Origin: Holothuria scabra
Lineage: Eukaryota > Echinodermata > Holothuroidea > Aspidochirotida > Holothuriidae
DNA length: 64,000 nt
Reading direction: 5' to 3'
NCBI GenBank assembly: GCA_037179385.1
Contig: CM074193.1
Location: 45,847,082-45,911,081 of the forward strand
Below the pieces are notes generated by a model that saw only the letters and a list, made by a program, of their open reading frames with translations, made no database searches and was not told where the DNA came from. Position numbers and translations under genes: made by a program. Of this stretch, positions 1-10,829 are shown in pieces (positions within the stretch are counted from its first letter, which is position 1; each line of letters begins with the position of its first letter).

Positions 1-318
1 AATATGTAGGCAAGCACAATAATTTTCTAGTTTTGAACCAACCTACATTCAAAGGACAGAGTGTACCGTGTCAACATGCCTCGATGGTTTATTCTTCTAA
101 TAGCCATGATTAATGTCAAAGTCACAATCTAAAAAAGATGGCAATTAATTAACATACGAGGAACACACTGTGCTCTGTGGAACAATCAATGTCATCTTTT
201 AGCACAGCTAAAAAGAAATCTAAGGAAATGCTGTAAGATTCCAAAAGCTCGATATAATTTCATTTTTCTTTTACACATTAACTAGGGAGCTGTCCTAACT
301 TGTTAACGTAGGTTGTGC
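1..318. other. Non-coding sequence, left edge
   Basis: AT-rich, no exon or repeat recognised apart from the short motif TAGGGAGCTGTCC near 284-296 that recurs elsewhere in the window. It should be intron of the GMC gene if that gene continues leftward. Confidence 0.4.
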
Positions 319-481
319 TAATGGCGTAGCTAGAAATTCATAACGGGGGAGGGGGGGGGGCAAATTTTAAGAGGGCCAAATCCGGTAGATTTTAGACATT
401 TGAAATATAACCCTAATTTTTTTACGGAGGCTGGCGAAAGACGGGGGACCTAGGCCCCAGACCCCCGTGGCTACGCCACTG
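319..481. mobile_element. Small hAT-like MITE
   Basis: The ends are inverted: the left begins TAATGGCGTAGCTAG and the right ends GGCTACGCCACTG, complement CAGTGGCGTAGCC. Internal G-tract and C-rich arms. Flanking octamers (311-318 and 482-489) agree at 5 of 8 positions, a possible eroded 8-bp target duplication. The same CAGTGGCGTAGCC end recurs at 17585, 54785, 58503 and 59324. Confidence 0.6.
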
Positions 482-1209
482 GTATGTGTAGTACTGAAAT
501 GGGTCAAACAGCTAGGATTCCGTGCCCTTACAGATGACCTCCTCTTAGTATCCAATCTGTCAACATGCCGACATAGGTCTATATGGGATACTCGTGAGTG
601 TAATGAGGTTTAACGTGAGCGTGGACTGAGCACAAAGGGGACTAAGATCAATGTTGCATTTTGAATTTCAGTACTACCCGAATTCTCCCGAAAATGCCCA
701 CTTAAGGGTCACCGTGGTCGATGTTTTAGGGACCAAATGGGTTAAACCTCCTCTTGGATACCATAAAGCCACGGTTGGCACCTAACTCATATACGTTTGC
801 CTATACGGGCCAGTCTGGAAATGTTGGCAGGGACCCAGCTGTGCCACACAATGTATCATGCATATACAGTGAGTGTGACATTAAAGAGGAAGTACATCAA
901 TTCTTCAATATTTCGGTATAGCACTACAGTATTTTTAGCTACAACTTATACTGTTTAAGTCACCTTTCGGCGAAAAACCGCAACATATATACCTGTACCA
1001 CACTGTATACGGAAGTCTTGGGAAATGGGAATTTTCAGCCAGATATCTTTTCTTCTGCGAATAAGGATTGTATTTATTACACTCCTGACCACATTCACAT
1101 CTTTAAAGATTAAATCATCTACTTTATAGCGTTTTGATTTTTTTTCCTAGTCTGATTTGTAAGTAAAGTGCCACATCCTAGAATGTCGAAAATAGACAAT
1201 TAAACGTAA
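482..1209. other. Intronic sequence without recognised features
   Basis: I see no splice-bounded open frame and no clear repeat in this stretch. Under the two-exon model it is part of the intron following the 1538-1671 exon. Confidence 0.35.
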
Positions 1210-1464
1210 AGGGCAATAGCAGTTGCCCTTAACTTATTTGTAAGCGACGGCCAACTCACACAATTTCTTCCTATTTCTCTTCAGCTGTTCAAATCATTTT
1301 CTAAATATTTTTGGACTTAGTTGTTGCATATTCAAGTAAACCAGTTAGTTGTAGTAAATTTCACATTTGAGGAAAAGAAATATGAACACATGATTCTCAA
1401 GAGCCAATCATGAAACAGGATAGTCTACTACAGCAATATAATTTAGGGGACTGCATTTCCCCCT
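1210..1464 (+). mobile_element. MITE family A, copy 1
   Basis: Starts AGGGCAATAGCAGTTGCCC and ends GCATTTCCCCCT, with TTAA at 1465-1468 as the right target site. Shares the internal motifs GCATATTCAAGTAAACCA, AAATTTCACATTTGAGG and GAGCCAATCATGAAACAGG with the other A copies. It ends 73 bp from the splice donor of the 1538-1671 exon. Confidence 0.8.
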
Positions 1465-1537
1465 TTAAAACACTTTTAGGGAAACAAACGAGTCTAGAGA
1501 AAATTCCCATATCATGTAGAAATGAACAGCCACCCAC

Positions 1538-1671
1538 CTTGTCTTCATAGACCCGTGGATCACAGTCCAACCCCACGTTGGCGTTGATGAGGGACCCACC
1601 GCCGAGACCACATCCCTGAAGAACTGCTACGTCATCCCCCATCACAACATCGTACAGGTTAGTAGGACTTC
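1538..1671 (-). CDS. GMC flavoprotein oxidase, second FAD-contact exon
   Basis: The next exon of the same gene. After a two-base completion of a split Gly codon it reads 44 codons. Residues 4-8 (NLYDV), 11-18 and especially 19-32 (GCGLGGGSLINANV) match the second FAD-binding segment of cholesterol-oxidase-like GMC proteins, followed by D37-P38-R39-V40-Y41 as in that family. The acceptor is TTCTTACAG ending at 1672; the donor is AAG|GTGGGT at 1538/1537. It enters in phase 1 and leaves in phase 0. Joined to the 23855-24101 exon, the protein passes from a KKDLV segment directly into G-SPTNLYD, the order and spacing seen in bacterial homologues. One position usually Thr in bacterial enzymes (GLGGTS) is Gly here (GLGGGS), as in many other GMC proteins. 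No later exon was seen in 1-1537, so the gene continues past the left edge. Confidence 0.9.
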
Positions 1672-2832
1672 CTGTAAGAATAAAAAATAATATAAGAAAA
1701 AAATCATATTATCACTCAGTGTGCGTTATAGGCGAACATATCCACAGGTAATGTTTCCCTATGGGATCCTTATGGTTCCATATTATTCATATGATCCAGC
1801 TTATGGAGATCATGTAATCTAATACCCGAGATTACAAGGGGTTCGCATGGAATAGTCTATACAGTTAGCTGCTATTTGAACAACTCCCTAGTCGGTCAAC
1901 ATGACCCATATGAGATACTTCTGGGGCCATGTAGGCGACTGATACTTGGGTAAAATTTGGGTATTCCTCAGGCATGTAGGCTCAAATTGCTGGGTCATGG
2001 TACAATAACGTGGGGTCCATACTATAAGGGTCCTGGAAAAGGTCACATTTCAATGTGCTACATGCATACCATGCGCATGGGTGGTTGAAACAATAAAGAT
2101 AGATTGATATGTTTGTATTTGGTTTCACATTGAGCCATAGCACCCTCCTGACCGCATCGGACGGAAGGCCTCGGGGGCTACGACCTTCCAACTGGCCCAC
2201 ACCTTGCTGAATCAGGCAGACTTCGGTGCCTCAGTCGGGCAGAGATTATGCCCGGGGTCGGATCTGGAATTGGGCCAAAAGTCACCACCATCCCTGAAAA
2301 AAGTACCGTAGTCCCGTTCGGCCATGAGTAACACATGTAACTAATTATTTCCTTTATATTTCTTTAAGAATGTTAGATGACAGTACTTCGACCCTTTTCC
2401 CAGAATACCGATGTGTTTCCAATGCCCTAAAAATTCCGCACGATCGAATAAATATTTTCTGTCATGACATCAGGTGCCTTTACAAATGTTTCGTCGTACC
2501 AGTCATAAACTGGTGTTTTGTTCTCCACACTTGACTGGTAATTACAACCTTACATTCATAGCAGGTGTTGATTACGCATTTGACGAGTAGAAGTTAACAT
2601 CTGCAAACAATGACAGAAATCATTCAACTGCACTTTACTATTATAATTCATATCGCACAAAAGTACATTTTTGAGGGCCCTTCCACTGTGCACGTATATT
2701 TCCATTACACAGATGATTTCGCCTGACATCTTATCTTCATCATTTATACAGTGTTTATGTAGGGCCAGCCTCTGGTCAGGTTATGGTTCTTAGTTCGATG
2801 TACAACGGCTCGAAAAACTGAGGTCTAATACG
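1672..2832. other. Intron sequence, no repeat recognised
   Basis: Unique-looking AT-rich sequence. CAACTCCCTAG near 1880 matches the recurrent AGGGAGCTG motif described in the findings. No open frame with exon-like borders was recognised. Confidence 0.35.
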
Positions 2833-2947
2833 AACTAACTGACTAACTAACTGACTTACTGACTAACTGACTGACTAACTGACTAACTGACTAACTGACT
2901 AGCTGACTAACTGACTAACTGACAAACTAACTAACTAACTAACTAGT
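2833..2947. repeat. Tetranucleotide microsatellite (ACTA/ACTG)n
   Basis: About 115 bp of alternating AACT and GACT units. A diverged, similar tract occurs at 3918-3976. Confidence 0.9.
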
Positions 2948-3096
2948 TAGCCGGGGACCGGGGACGAATCTACGTTTTCCGGAAAATATCATAAACTAGG
3001 GTACGCCCTATGACTCTTCGCCAATGAAAAGAAGAGACTTGGAGAAGTTAAGCCTTCAGGGCTGCAGGTGCTAGTTGTTTTGTTAGCATAATTTAA

Positions 3097-3351
3097 AGGT
3101 AAAGAGGAGTCCCCCCAAACTTATTTTGAAAAAAAAGCTAAATAACACAATTTTCATCTTATTTCGCTTCAAAGTATCTTTCATTTCATTTTATGACTTT
3201 ACTATTGCATATTCAAGGTAAACCAAGCTGTTATTTCTGGTAAATTTCGCATTTGAAGAGTAAAAAGGTTGTCACATGACTCCCAACAGCCAATCAAGAA
3301 ACTGGACAGTCTAAGTACACTTCTTCAATTTGGGATGACTGCTCTTGCCCT
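3097..3351 (+). mobile_element. MITE family A, copy 2 (well preserved)
   Basis: 255 bp. Left end AGGTAAAGAGGAGTCCCCCC preceded by TTAA (3093-3096); right end GATGACTGCTCTTGCCCT followed by TTAA (3352-3355). The TIR is AGGGCAAGAGCAGTC-like and the TTAA duplication is intact, so this is a good reference copy. Confidence 0.88.
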
Positions 3352-4080
3352 TTAAGTATGCCAGCTATACTTTATACCGTTGCCGTTTTCACTGTGAGAA
3401 CGAAATCGTAACAGCGTGCGGGAGGTGGCCTTAGTTCCGTATAAAATGGAGTTGTGTGTAGGGTGCAGAAGAAGAAACGGTTAAACTAACGATATGTAAG
3501 ACAAATTCCTTCGATCATTACGGCAACCCCTTTGTCAAGGCAAAGTTCAAAAGGTCACCCATAACATGTGTACTGTAAGTACACTACTTTGACACTTTCT
3601 TGAAAAGAGGACAGTCAATGGGTAATTTTGCGTACAGTAGAAACAGGGGGTCCCGAATAAACAAAGTCTTTGGAAAATACACAAAATATGCTAACTTACA
3701 GAGATGTACAAAGTTAGGTGTATGGACAGGATCGTCAATTGTACATACAATGTCGCTTGCTTCCCCAGTGGGGCATACAAAAGACATTCACTAATAATCG
3801 GTGCTTCCTTAGAGAAACATACAGTTTGCATACTAAACTCGCTTTAGAGCTCATGGGAGTAATATCACAGTTTGCCTGGGAGTGGCAATTAGTAGGCACG
3901 TAGTCACGCCGGGGGAACCGACTGAGGCTGACTCACTGACTGGCTGACTCCCTGACTGACCGACTCACTGGTTGACTATGCTACGGGCCCGCACTAGCAA
4001 GACAAGGTACCATGGCGACGGGACAACATTATGCTTATACAGTTAAAAATGTACAAAACTTGATTAAGTATATAAATATT
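3352..4080. other. Intron sequence with degenerate GACT repeat
   Basis: The sequence at 3918-3976 is a decayed CTGA/CTGACT microsatellite. The rest has no recognised repeat. Overlapping short frames on both strands near 3580-3900 lack any domain-like pattern. Confidence 0.35.
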
Positions 4081-4083
4081 TAA

Positions 4084-4165
4084 AGGCAGTCAGCTCTCAT
4101 CCCAAACTACAATATTTGCAGTAGTCCCCAGAAATTTTCAACAAGCACAGCTCTTTGACTGACAG
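4084..4165 (+). mobile_element. MITE family B, left-end fragment
   Basis: TTAA at 4080-4083, then AGGCAGTCAGCTCTCATCCC and the family motif CAGCTCTTTGACTGACAG. Only the left part is recognisable; it runs into the decayed HINE-like copy. Confidence 0.6.
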
Positions 4166-4189
4166 CAACTTAAACTAGAAAGCCAACAG

Positions 4190-4560
4190 GCTTAGTGATT
4201 CCTTGCCGTATGATATATCATAGCAAACATGGAAACAAACATGACATGCATGAGATCCCATACAATTATCCTACTTAATTGAGATATAATACTAGTAGGG
4301 TCAAAACTTTTTGACCTCATGTGACCCAAAATGACCTTTCGACCCCTTAAAAACAATAGTGATCACCTTACCAACACGTCCATCAACATGAGTAATTCAA
4401 AATTAAGCTTAGTACAGAATGAGTATGGAAGTACTACCACCATGGTATGAGATCCCTCACAGTTATCCCCCTAAAAATATTATGTCTACAAAGTTTGATC
4501 TAACTGTCACCTCAAACCTTTGATCTCCACACACAAGAGGAATTTCTCACACAGCTTTAA
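4190..4560 (+). mobile_element. Decayed Helentron/HINE-like tandem units
   Basis: Two diverged copies of the ~145-bp unit seen at 7225-7850, with the phrases GAGATCCCATACAATTAT and GTTTGATC. The half-site block at about 4311-4348 keeps the spacing TGACCT-4-TGACCC-4-TGACCT. Confidence 0.6.
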
Positions 4561-4756
4561 TATTCCAGAAAACTGTCTCATTACTTGATAAAGCAGTATT
4601 TTGAAACCATTTTATCAAAAGTTTGGTCAATGGGGACAGCTCTCCACTCTGAAGTCTCTATGTTGCGATGCCTCTATGTTTCGAAAAGTCTGCATTGAGG
4701 TTAGTGTTTAAACAAGCCCTCATCGACACACTCTCCTACAAGCATTGGATCAAATA

Positions 4757-5132
4757 CTGTGTTCTCACATACCCCGCGCTCGAGGTAACACTGTATTACC
4801 TCACGCTCGAGTAACGTGGGAACGCGGGTTAACGCGGGGTCGGTGTTTAAATTTCGATCCACCTCAAATCGCAGGGTTAAGCAGTTTTAAACATCGTGTT
4901 TATTTTAATCAAGCAAGGTCACAGGTATTTATCGCACTGATGACAGGTATTTTCTTACATTTTGCTGTAATTGGTGTGTGAAATATTTGGCCTCGTTACT
5001 ATGGTAACACTATCCAATCAACGCAACACTGGGTACGTGAGAACACAGACTGGAAAACACGGGGTTAGCCTGTGGTTTTGTCTGATTGTAAACACGAGTT
5101 AACACTGGGTGTTGCGGGGTATGTGAGACCAA
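4757..5132. mobile_element. DNA transposon-like element with CTCACATACCCCGC ends
   Basis: Left end TTCTCACATACCCCGC at about 4762-4777; right end GCGGGGTATGTGAGA at about 5114-5128. The termini are inverted and the interior is enriched in AACACGGGGTT-like direct and inverted motifs. About 375 bp, no coding frame of interest; family unknown. Confidence 0.65.
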
Positions 5133-7224
5133 GCCTAAAGAGACATCTGAACAGAGATGTGTAACCTTGGCTATTACTGACGGCAATTTTTGCTTTATGG
5201 GGGAAATGCCCCACCCATTGTCTATGGTATCCTTTGCAAATGAACAAAAGCAGATATCCCTATTAATCCATAATTTAACAAGACTTTTAATTCGCCTTTT
5301 GTCTACTTATACTGTAGGTACAGCATAACATACAGTACAAGTTTTCCTTGTTTCATACACAGTATACAACATTATGCTTGCTCTTATTACCTGAACTACT
5401 TTTAAATGACAGCAGCAATGCAAAATAAAATCTTAATACTTTCGAAAAGTGTCATAAAGGGTAATCTTGAAGCAATGGTTCTATGCATTAAGCTTTATGG
5501 TACACTTTTTTTTGGGGGGTGGGGGATAGTGACATGGATAAAAATGAAATGTGAGACAAGAATTCCCACTCGATGATGATATTTGACATAGCTATATAAT
5601 CCTTCACACAGGGGTTACTTTTTGGTGCGGTTATCCAGATATAAGCAGAGATGAGGCAAGTAGTATGCTGATACATTTTATGCTATCAAAAATTTAAAAC
5701 AAATTCTAGAATGAAACTAAGTGACAAATAATCACTGTAGAGCATATTGAAACTGTAAAGCAGAAACACCAATCTAGACAGACGCCAATGTTTAAAGTTT
5801 TGTTCAAAAAAATTCCTTATACAAACACACTATTTGTTCAATTCCACCAGCTTCTATGTAAAGGACACTAATTTCTGAAGGGTGTCAATCTACAGTATTT
5901 CTAAGATGACTTTCAGTTTAGAAACTTGATCAGTGTACATGAACTTCTCCATCTCCAGACAATGGCTTGGCAAACAACTTTTATTTGTGGTCAGATGAGA
6001 CAAGATAATGTGGACAGTTATTTTATGCTGGATTTAGCAGAGGTGTGACTTTCATGGAGGTCTGACATTTTGACCACAAATACTGAATGCCTGCAGGGAA
6101 TGGCAGGAAATAGGAGTATATACAAACAATGGGCTGTCATGGTTATGTACTGAGATAAAAATAAGCTTTCTTCAGAGGGTTTATAAGAGTCAATTAACAC
6201 CACTTATACAGTAAAAAGCTTAAGTCAATTGAGCTGTATGTTTGTATGAGGTAATCCTTCAGGACACTGGGGATAACTGGCAGTCAACTGTGAAAAATTG
6301 GGCGAGATAACTGTGACCAACTGGCAAAGAATGGGTCAGTCACAATTTGATTCACTCTATTAGGCAATGACAGTTCATGTGCGCTGAAGGGTATTTGATA
6401 CCAAATGATCAGTGTAAATTAGGTTCTTTTTTTGTAAAACTAACTAACTGTGGTATATCTAATTAATCAATTCCCACTTCCAATTAATGCATGCTTGCAT
6501 GCACATGTCCTCATGAGGACAGTAGGCACAAGGTTTGTCAAATATTAGCACTTTTTGCCACTAAATTTAATGTTTTCCTCAGGTTTTCTTTAAGGTTATT
6601 GAAAAAGCAATGTAGGTATGTTATTAAAGAGATTCTTGTGCATCACACAGAGTACTCTCTGTTCAAAGTTTATACTTATGAAGTTCCATATCAGTCATCT
6701 ACTTAGTGTGCACAGAAGCATCTTCTAATATTTTCAGACTATGTCCCTAAATGACCCTTATACAGACTGTTTAAACTCACATGTTCCACATCAGTTTCAT
6801 GAAAATCTATTTACTTGTGGCTGCAAAATCAGCATACCCATGAGCATTGAAGCATGTATGCCAGCCTGATGAACAGATTTTGCCTTTTAAGATTTTATAT
6901 TTTGCTCTGCCCACTTTTTCATGTATTAATACTTGGAACTTAATGTAATAACAGGGCACAATTTCATGCCAGAATCAACATACTGTACAGTAACTACCAT
7001 GTGATGTGCCTTTTTGTGTACCTTAGACCTTCTTCCTATGAGTTTGCTTCAGTACTTTACAAATGCATTTTCAAAATTACCTCACTAAAGAATTTACATA
7101 GTGAAGTTAATAAACTGTTCCAAAAAAATTATATACCCTATGCCTATTACATTACACATGCCAAATTATTCTTACCCTTTCACCTAACCGCTCATGGATA
7201 TTAACTTCAACAGTTATATACTCT
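5133..7224. other. Intron sequence, no clear repeat
   Basis: 2 kb of AT-rich sequence. Short frames only and no homopolymer larger than T/G runs near 5507-5523. Nothing supported as gene or element. Confidence 0.35.
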
Positions 7225-7401
7225 TTTGAGATATAGTGTTTGCAAGGTTTAGATGTTTTGAACTCTGATGACCCCAAATGACCTTTGACATCCAATAAAA
7301 ACAATAGGGGTCATCTACTCAATATGGACAATCCACTTAGTAAATATGAGATTCCTGGCAGTTACCTTTCTTGACATATGGTGTTTACAAGTTTTTGAGC
7401 T

Positions 7402-7436
7402 TTTTATCTCTGATGACCCCAAATGACCTTTGACCT
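7402..7436 (-). promoter_or_regulatory. Nuclear-receptor half-site cluster in HINE unit (best copy)
   Basis: On the minus strand AGGTCAAAGGTCA (7424-7436) is a perfect DR1 element, followed after four bases by GGGTCA (7414-7419), a DR4 arrangement. The unit at 7559-7581 repeats the pattern with another perfect DR1 at 7569-7581. The unit at 7705-7737 shows TGACCT-4-TGACCC-4-TGACAT-1-TAACCT. Binding in vivo is not shown. Confidence 0.55.
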
Positions 7437-7845
7437 CCACCAAAAATAATTGTGATAATCTACTTAATATGGGCAATCCACCTGCTATGTATGAGATCCC
7501 TCACATTTACCCTTCTTGAGATACAGTGTTTACAAGGTTTTGACCTTTTTCCCTCTGGTGACCCCAAATGACCTTTGACCTCCATCAAAAACAATAAGGA
7601 CCATCTACTCAATATGGACAATCAGCAAGGTAAGTATGAGATTCCTCACATTTTTCCTTCTGGAGATATCATGTTTACAAGCAATTTCCAAGGTATTTAC
7701 ATTTTGACCTCTGGTGACCCCAAATGACATTTAACCTCTACCAAAAAAAATAGGGACCATCTACTCAATGTGGACAATCTACATGCCAAGTTTGAGATCC
7801 CTGGGGGTTACCGTTCTTGAGATATCGTGTTTACAAGCAGGCGTC

Positions 7846-7848
7846 ACA

Positions 7849-7891
<43 letters not shown>

Positions 7892-7897
7892 ACACAC
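7846..7897. repeat. (CA)n microsatellite
   Basis: CACACA tract with two CATACA interruptions, forming the microsatellite block of the HINE-like element. Confidence 0.95.
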
Positions 7898-7914
7898 GAC
7901 ATCACCATCGCATA

Positions 7915-7943
7915 GATTCCTTGCCTGCCTTCGGCAAGGAATC
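7915..7943. repeat. Terminal hairpin of HINE-like element
   Basis: A perfect 11-bp stem GATTCCTTGCC/GGCAAGGAATC with a 7-base loop. The same structure, with a slightly altered loop, is at 20488-20513. Confidence 0.85.
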
Positions 7944-7948
7944 AAAAA

Positions 7949-8147
7949 TACAGAGTACTGTAGCTCATATTGCACAGCATGTACTGTATACTGATAGTGC
8001 TTTGATTACACATTGTGGTCTTGCATACTCACCCTGAAGCAATGAATTGAGCCTGTTTTTGTGTGCGGATGAGGATGAGTTCTAGACAGCTGTGACAGAA
8101 AGAAGATTGAGACAGTTGGAACTGTCTGGGGTAAGAGGACCATCCCT
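7949..8147 (+). mobile_element. MITE family B, right-hand part
   Basis: Contains the family B phrases TTGATTACACATTGTGG, GAAGCAATGAATTGAG and GATGAGGATGAGTT, and ends CCATCCCT followed by TTAA (8148-8151). The left end is missing where the HINE-like element begins. Confidence 0.65.
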
Positions 8148-8394
8148 TTAAAACCTTCTGGAGTTCTTTGATTTGTTGCACGTTTTACGCCTCAGTTAAT
8201 GACATTTTGGTTTAATCTAGTGGAACACACCACCTTTTACCAGTTGCGGGTCATTGGATTGGGAACAAAATATTTTCTGGGGACTTCAATTCCCATGTTC
8301 CCCTCTTTGGTTACGGGCCTCAACTCCTCATTAATTTTTCACTCTCCTTTCAGAAATAGGCCTAGATCGCATACTAATGAATAATTTACTATTT

Positions 8395-8988
8395 AATGGG
8401 ATATTCCAGTGAAAATTTTCAAAAGCTTAAAAAAATCAAGGCACTTTTGTTCTCTTCATTGGTGAAACTTCTGTCTCAATAGCATGTTGCGTTCAGAAGT
8501 TATGGCTTTTTAAAAGAACATATTAAAACTACAGTAACATATTGCTTTGTGGGAAATCTGTAATATCATACCAGTAGATTAATTGAGCACCTTTTTTTAT
8601 TTTTATATGATTTTCACACATGCAAATGAAACATGCAGACACTTTTAAAGAACTTGCAACCTTTCTTCTCACAAAATTTTCAGGTCAACCTCACCTCAAA
8701 CGAACAATATTCAATGTTTCACTGGTGTGAAGTTCCGAGGTCAAATTAATTACTCCAATTTTAAAGAACAACCAAAGATTTTAGAGGCAATCTGCCGGTA
8801 TTCCATAACATTTTGTAACCTTGATGCAACTAGGGATCTGTTTGTGACAAAGATAACCTATCGTATCTTTAAACAGGAATATCTTGAGTTTTGAAAGGCT
8901 ATAGATGTCGGGCTTGAAGGGGGTGCTATAAAAATGTTTTCTTATGTTTGAGATCCTAAGAAACTGACACTGGAATATTCCTTCCAAT
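8395..8988. mobile_element. MITE-like element with GGATATTCCAGTG ends
   Basis: Left end GGGATATTCCAGTG (about 8398-8411), right end CACTGGAATATTCC (about 8968-8981): 13 of 14 bases inverted. TTAA precedes the left end at 8393. About 590 bp, no coding frame recognised. Confidence 0.55.
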
Positions 8989-9454
8989 AATCCTTCCTAG
9001 TTTCATACGTATTTTTGTCCAGGAACCACCTTTTTCCATAGCATGCTCGTTATAGATTCAAATGGCCAGTACAGAGAAAGCATGAAAGTACTTCCATGGT
9101 TAATTGTAACTTCTTGGAAAAATGACTTTTTAAAATTGCCGACAAACCTGTCGCCATGTACCGTAACTAAATACGAGGGTCGGGCGATGACATAACGTAC
9201 TAATACTCCAAGCATGTATAGAGCCTCATCGATCCATTGTCTGTCCAACAAAGATGGAAGCTTTAAATTTCTGCCGAGTATCTATTTTATCTATTTTTAT
9301 CTGATTATCTGTAAAACGAGTCAGCGTTTTGTGAAACAGTTTTGCCTTTCTGGCATAAATCTGCAAAATTAAGTCACTGTGACCTGCAGTCAGCATTTGA
9401 CTCAGTAAGGAAACTCACGTAATTGCTACTTTTTTGTACACGTAGGCAACTTAA

Positions 9455-10005
9455 AGGTAGTGTGACATGTCAGCAAAAAGGCCCTGACTTTACCTTGCAG
9501 TTATATAAGGAGTTAATTTTCATACAGGGAAAGTAGTTAAAATTATGTGAATATCTTTAAGGTTCTAAAGGTATACCTCCTCACAGTTTGCATGTTTCCG
9601 AAGCAACTTGTTGCTTGTTAAAAATAATGATGTGGATTGTTGCACCGGGTTGACATTTCTTTGGTTAACTCTATACTTATTATCTTTTTATTACTTATCA
9701 GATAATCAACGGCTTTAGGATTGATACTGATGAATTTAAAGAACACAATGGACATACCAATTTTACAACGGTCTTTGAAATGAAAATTGCAAAAATGAGG
9801 ATAACATTAGCCATATATGGCCAGTTCCTCTCTAGACATCACAAGATTTACATACCGAGCTCAAATCGTTACAGGTAAATTAGAAACTGCTTTAAAAAGG
9901 TCAATTTCTGATGGATTTGTGATGCTAATTTCAGCTTCTTGGATTTTGATGCTTTTCACATCTAATACGTAATTTTGTCATTTCCATCTCACCAGACCTT
10001 GAAAT
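9455..10005 (+). mobile_element. MITE family D, copy 1
   Basis: TTAA at 9451-9454, then AGGTAGTGTGACATGTCAGCAAAA. The internal blocks TGTTGACATTTCTTTGGTTAA-like, ATAACATTAGCCATATATGGC and GACATCACAAGATTT are shared with 46129 and, reversed, 45330. The right boundary is approximate. Confidence 0.7.
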
Positions 10006-10064
10006 AACATGAATCCCTCTTTCTATATGATTCGCCAATGATGAGAGGATTCATTTGTCTTCCT

Positions 10065-10290
10065 TGCAATGAGCATCCGAATTGCAGTTGGGGGATCGGG
10101 AGTTCGAGTCCTGGCGGGTCATACAGAAGAATTTAAAGTGGGATACTGCCATTGTGCTTGGTGCTCAGCAAAAGCAATGGAGTAGGGGAAACAAGCCAGT
10201 GACCACAACTGGAAAAAGGCCGTGGCCCGTCCACTTGGATCAATTGGTTGGAAACTGGGCCGTAAAACTCCATTTAACTAACTACTTACA
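10065..10290 (+). mobile_element. tRNA-derived SINE, near-complete copy
   Basis: Has a consensus Pol III B box (GTTCGAGTC at about 10112-10120), then the body phrases ACTGCCATTGTGCTTGGTGCTCAGC, AAACAAGCCAGTGA, CACAACTGGAAAAAGGCCGTGG and the tail TTGGAAACTGGGCCGTAAAACTCCATTTAACTAAC. The A box is weak or truncated. Confidence 0.8.
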
Positions 10291-10297
10291 ATGAGAG

Positions 10298-10678
10298 AGT
10301 TCGGTAATTCCCTTTAGTGGCTATGCACATGCGCACATCCTCCAAATCGTCAGGATAAACAAACCAATCCTGCTCCTACAACACGTATTCTAAAAGTTGA
10401 ATTTACATAAGGCCTACATGAAAAAATTATGAAATCATTCTTCATTCATCTATAACATAAGGAGGGATCTCAAGTGTGGTTTCGTACAGTGGATTTTTAG
10501 TGTTAAAGTTTTGCATTTTAATCTGCCGTAAAGTAGGTGCGAGACCCCTATTTTCGTTCGAGTTGACTAGACACTGAGTGTGTATGCATGTACTGACGAA
10601 ACAAGGGAACGCCGTACTCTTTAAGCTGGGCTAGGTTTGTATATTCCACAATTTAACACGGCAACGAATTACCGAACT
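10298..10678 (+). mobile_element. Repeat family F, copy 1
   Basis: About 380 bp with inverted ends AGTTCGGTAATTCC / GAATTACCGAACT. Shares CTATGCACATGCGCACATCCTCC, GGAGGGATCT, CAGTGGAT and TATTTTCGTTCGAGTTGACTAGA with copies at 16731, 41780 and 48096. It starts immediately after the SINE tail. Confidence 0.7.
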
Positions 10679-10718
10679 GATTATAGTAAGTAGGCATGGA
10701 GCTCTTGAAATAATGAAC

Positions 10719-10829
10719 AGGGGCGTATTCCACAAAGAGTTACGCACAATCTTAAGTTTGATTCCCCATACTTAATCAACAGTAAATCATACTTAAGATT
10801 GTGCGTAACTCATTGTGGAACGGGCCCCA
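10719..10829. mobile_element. Foldback MITE with ~38-bp arms
   Basis: The arms GAGTTACGCACAATCTTAAGT and its complement fold into a long hairpin with a loop of about 40 bases; the outer ends are GGGGCGTATTCCACAAAG and CATTGTGGAACGGGCCCC. Likely a short DNA-transposon derivative. Confidence 0.8.

Larger units (their letters stand above)
7225..7943 (+). mobile_element. Helentron/HINE-like element, copy 1
   Basis: Four tandem units of about 145-156 bp (half-site blocks at 7269, 7414, 7559 and 7705), then a CA microsatellite (about 7846-7897), then a conserved tail GACATCACCATCGCATA and a terminal hairpin at 7915-7943 whose 11-bp stem is GATTCCTTGCC. Tandem core plus microsatellite plus 3' palindrome is the architecture of Helentron-derived HINE/pearl-like elements; class is inferred from this. 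It abuts a family B MITE at about 7949, so one inserted next to or into the other. Confidence 0.7.

Noticed and set aside
7225..7850. CRISPR-like array
   Set aside because: Units are ~145 bp tandem copies without distinct spacers; a eukaryotic satellite-type core of a transposon.
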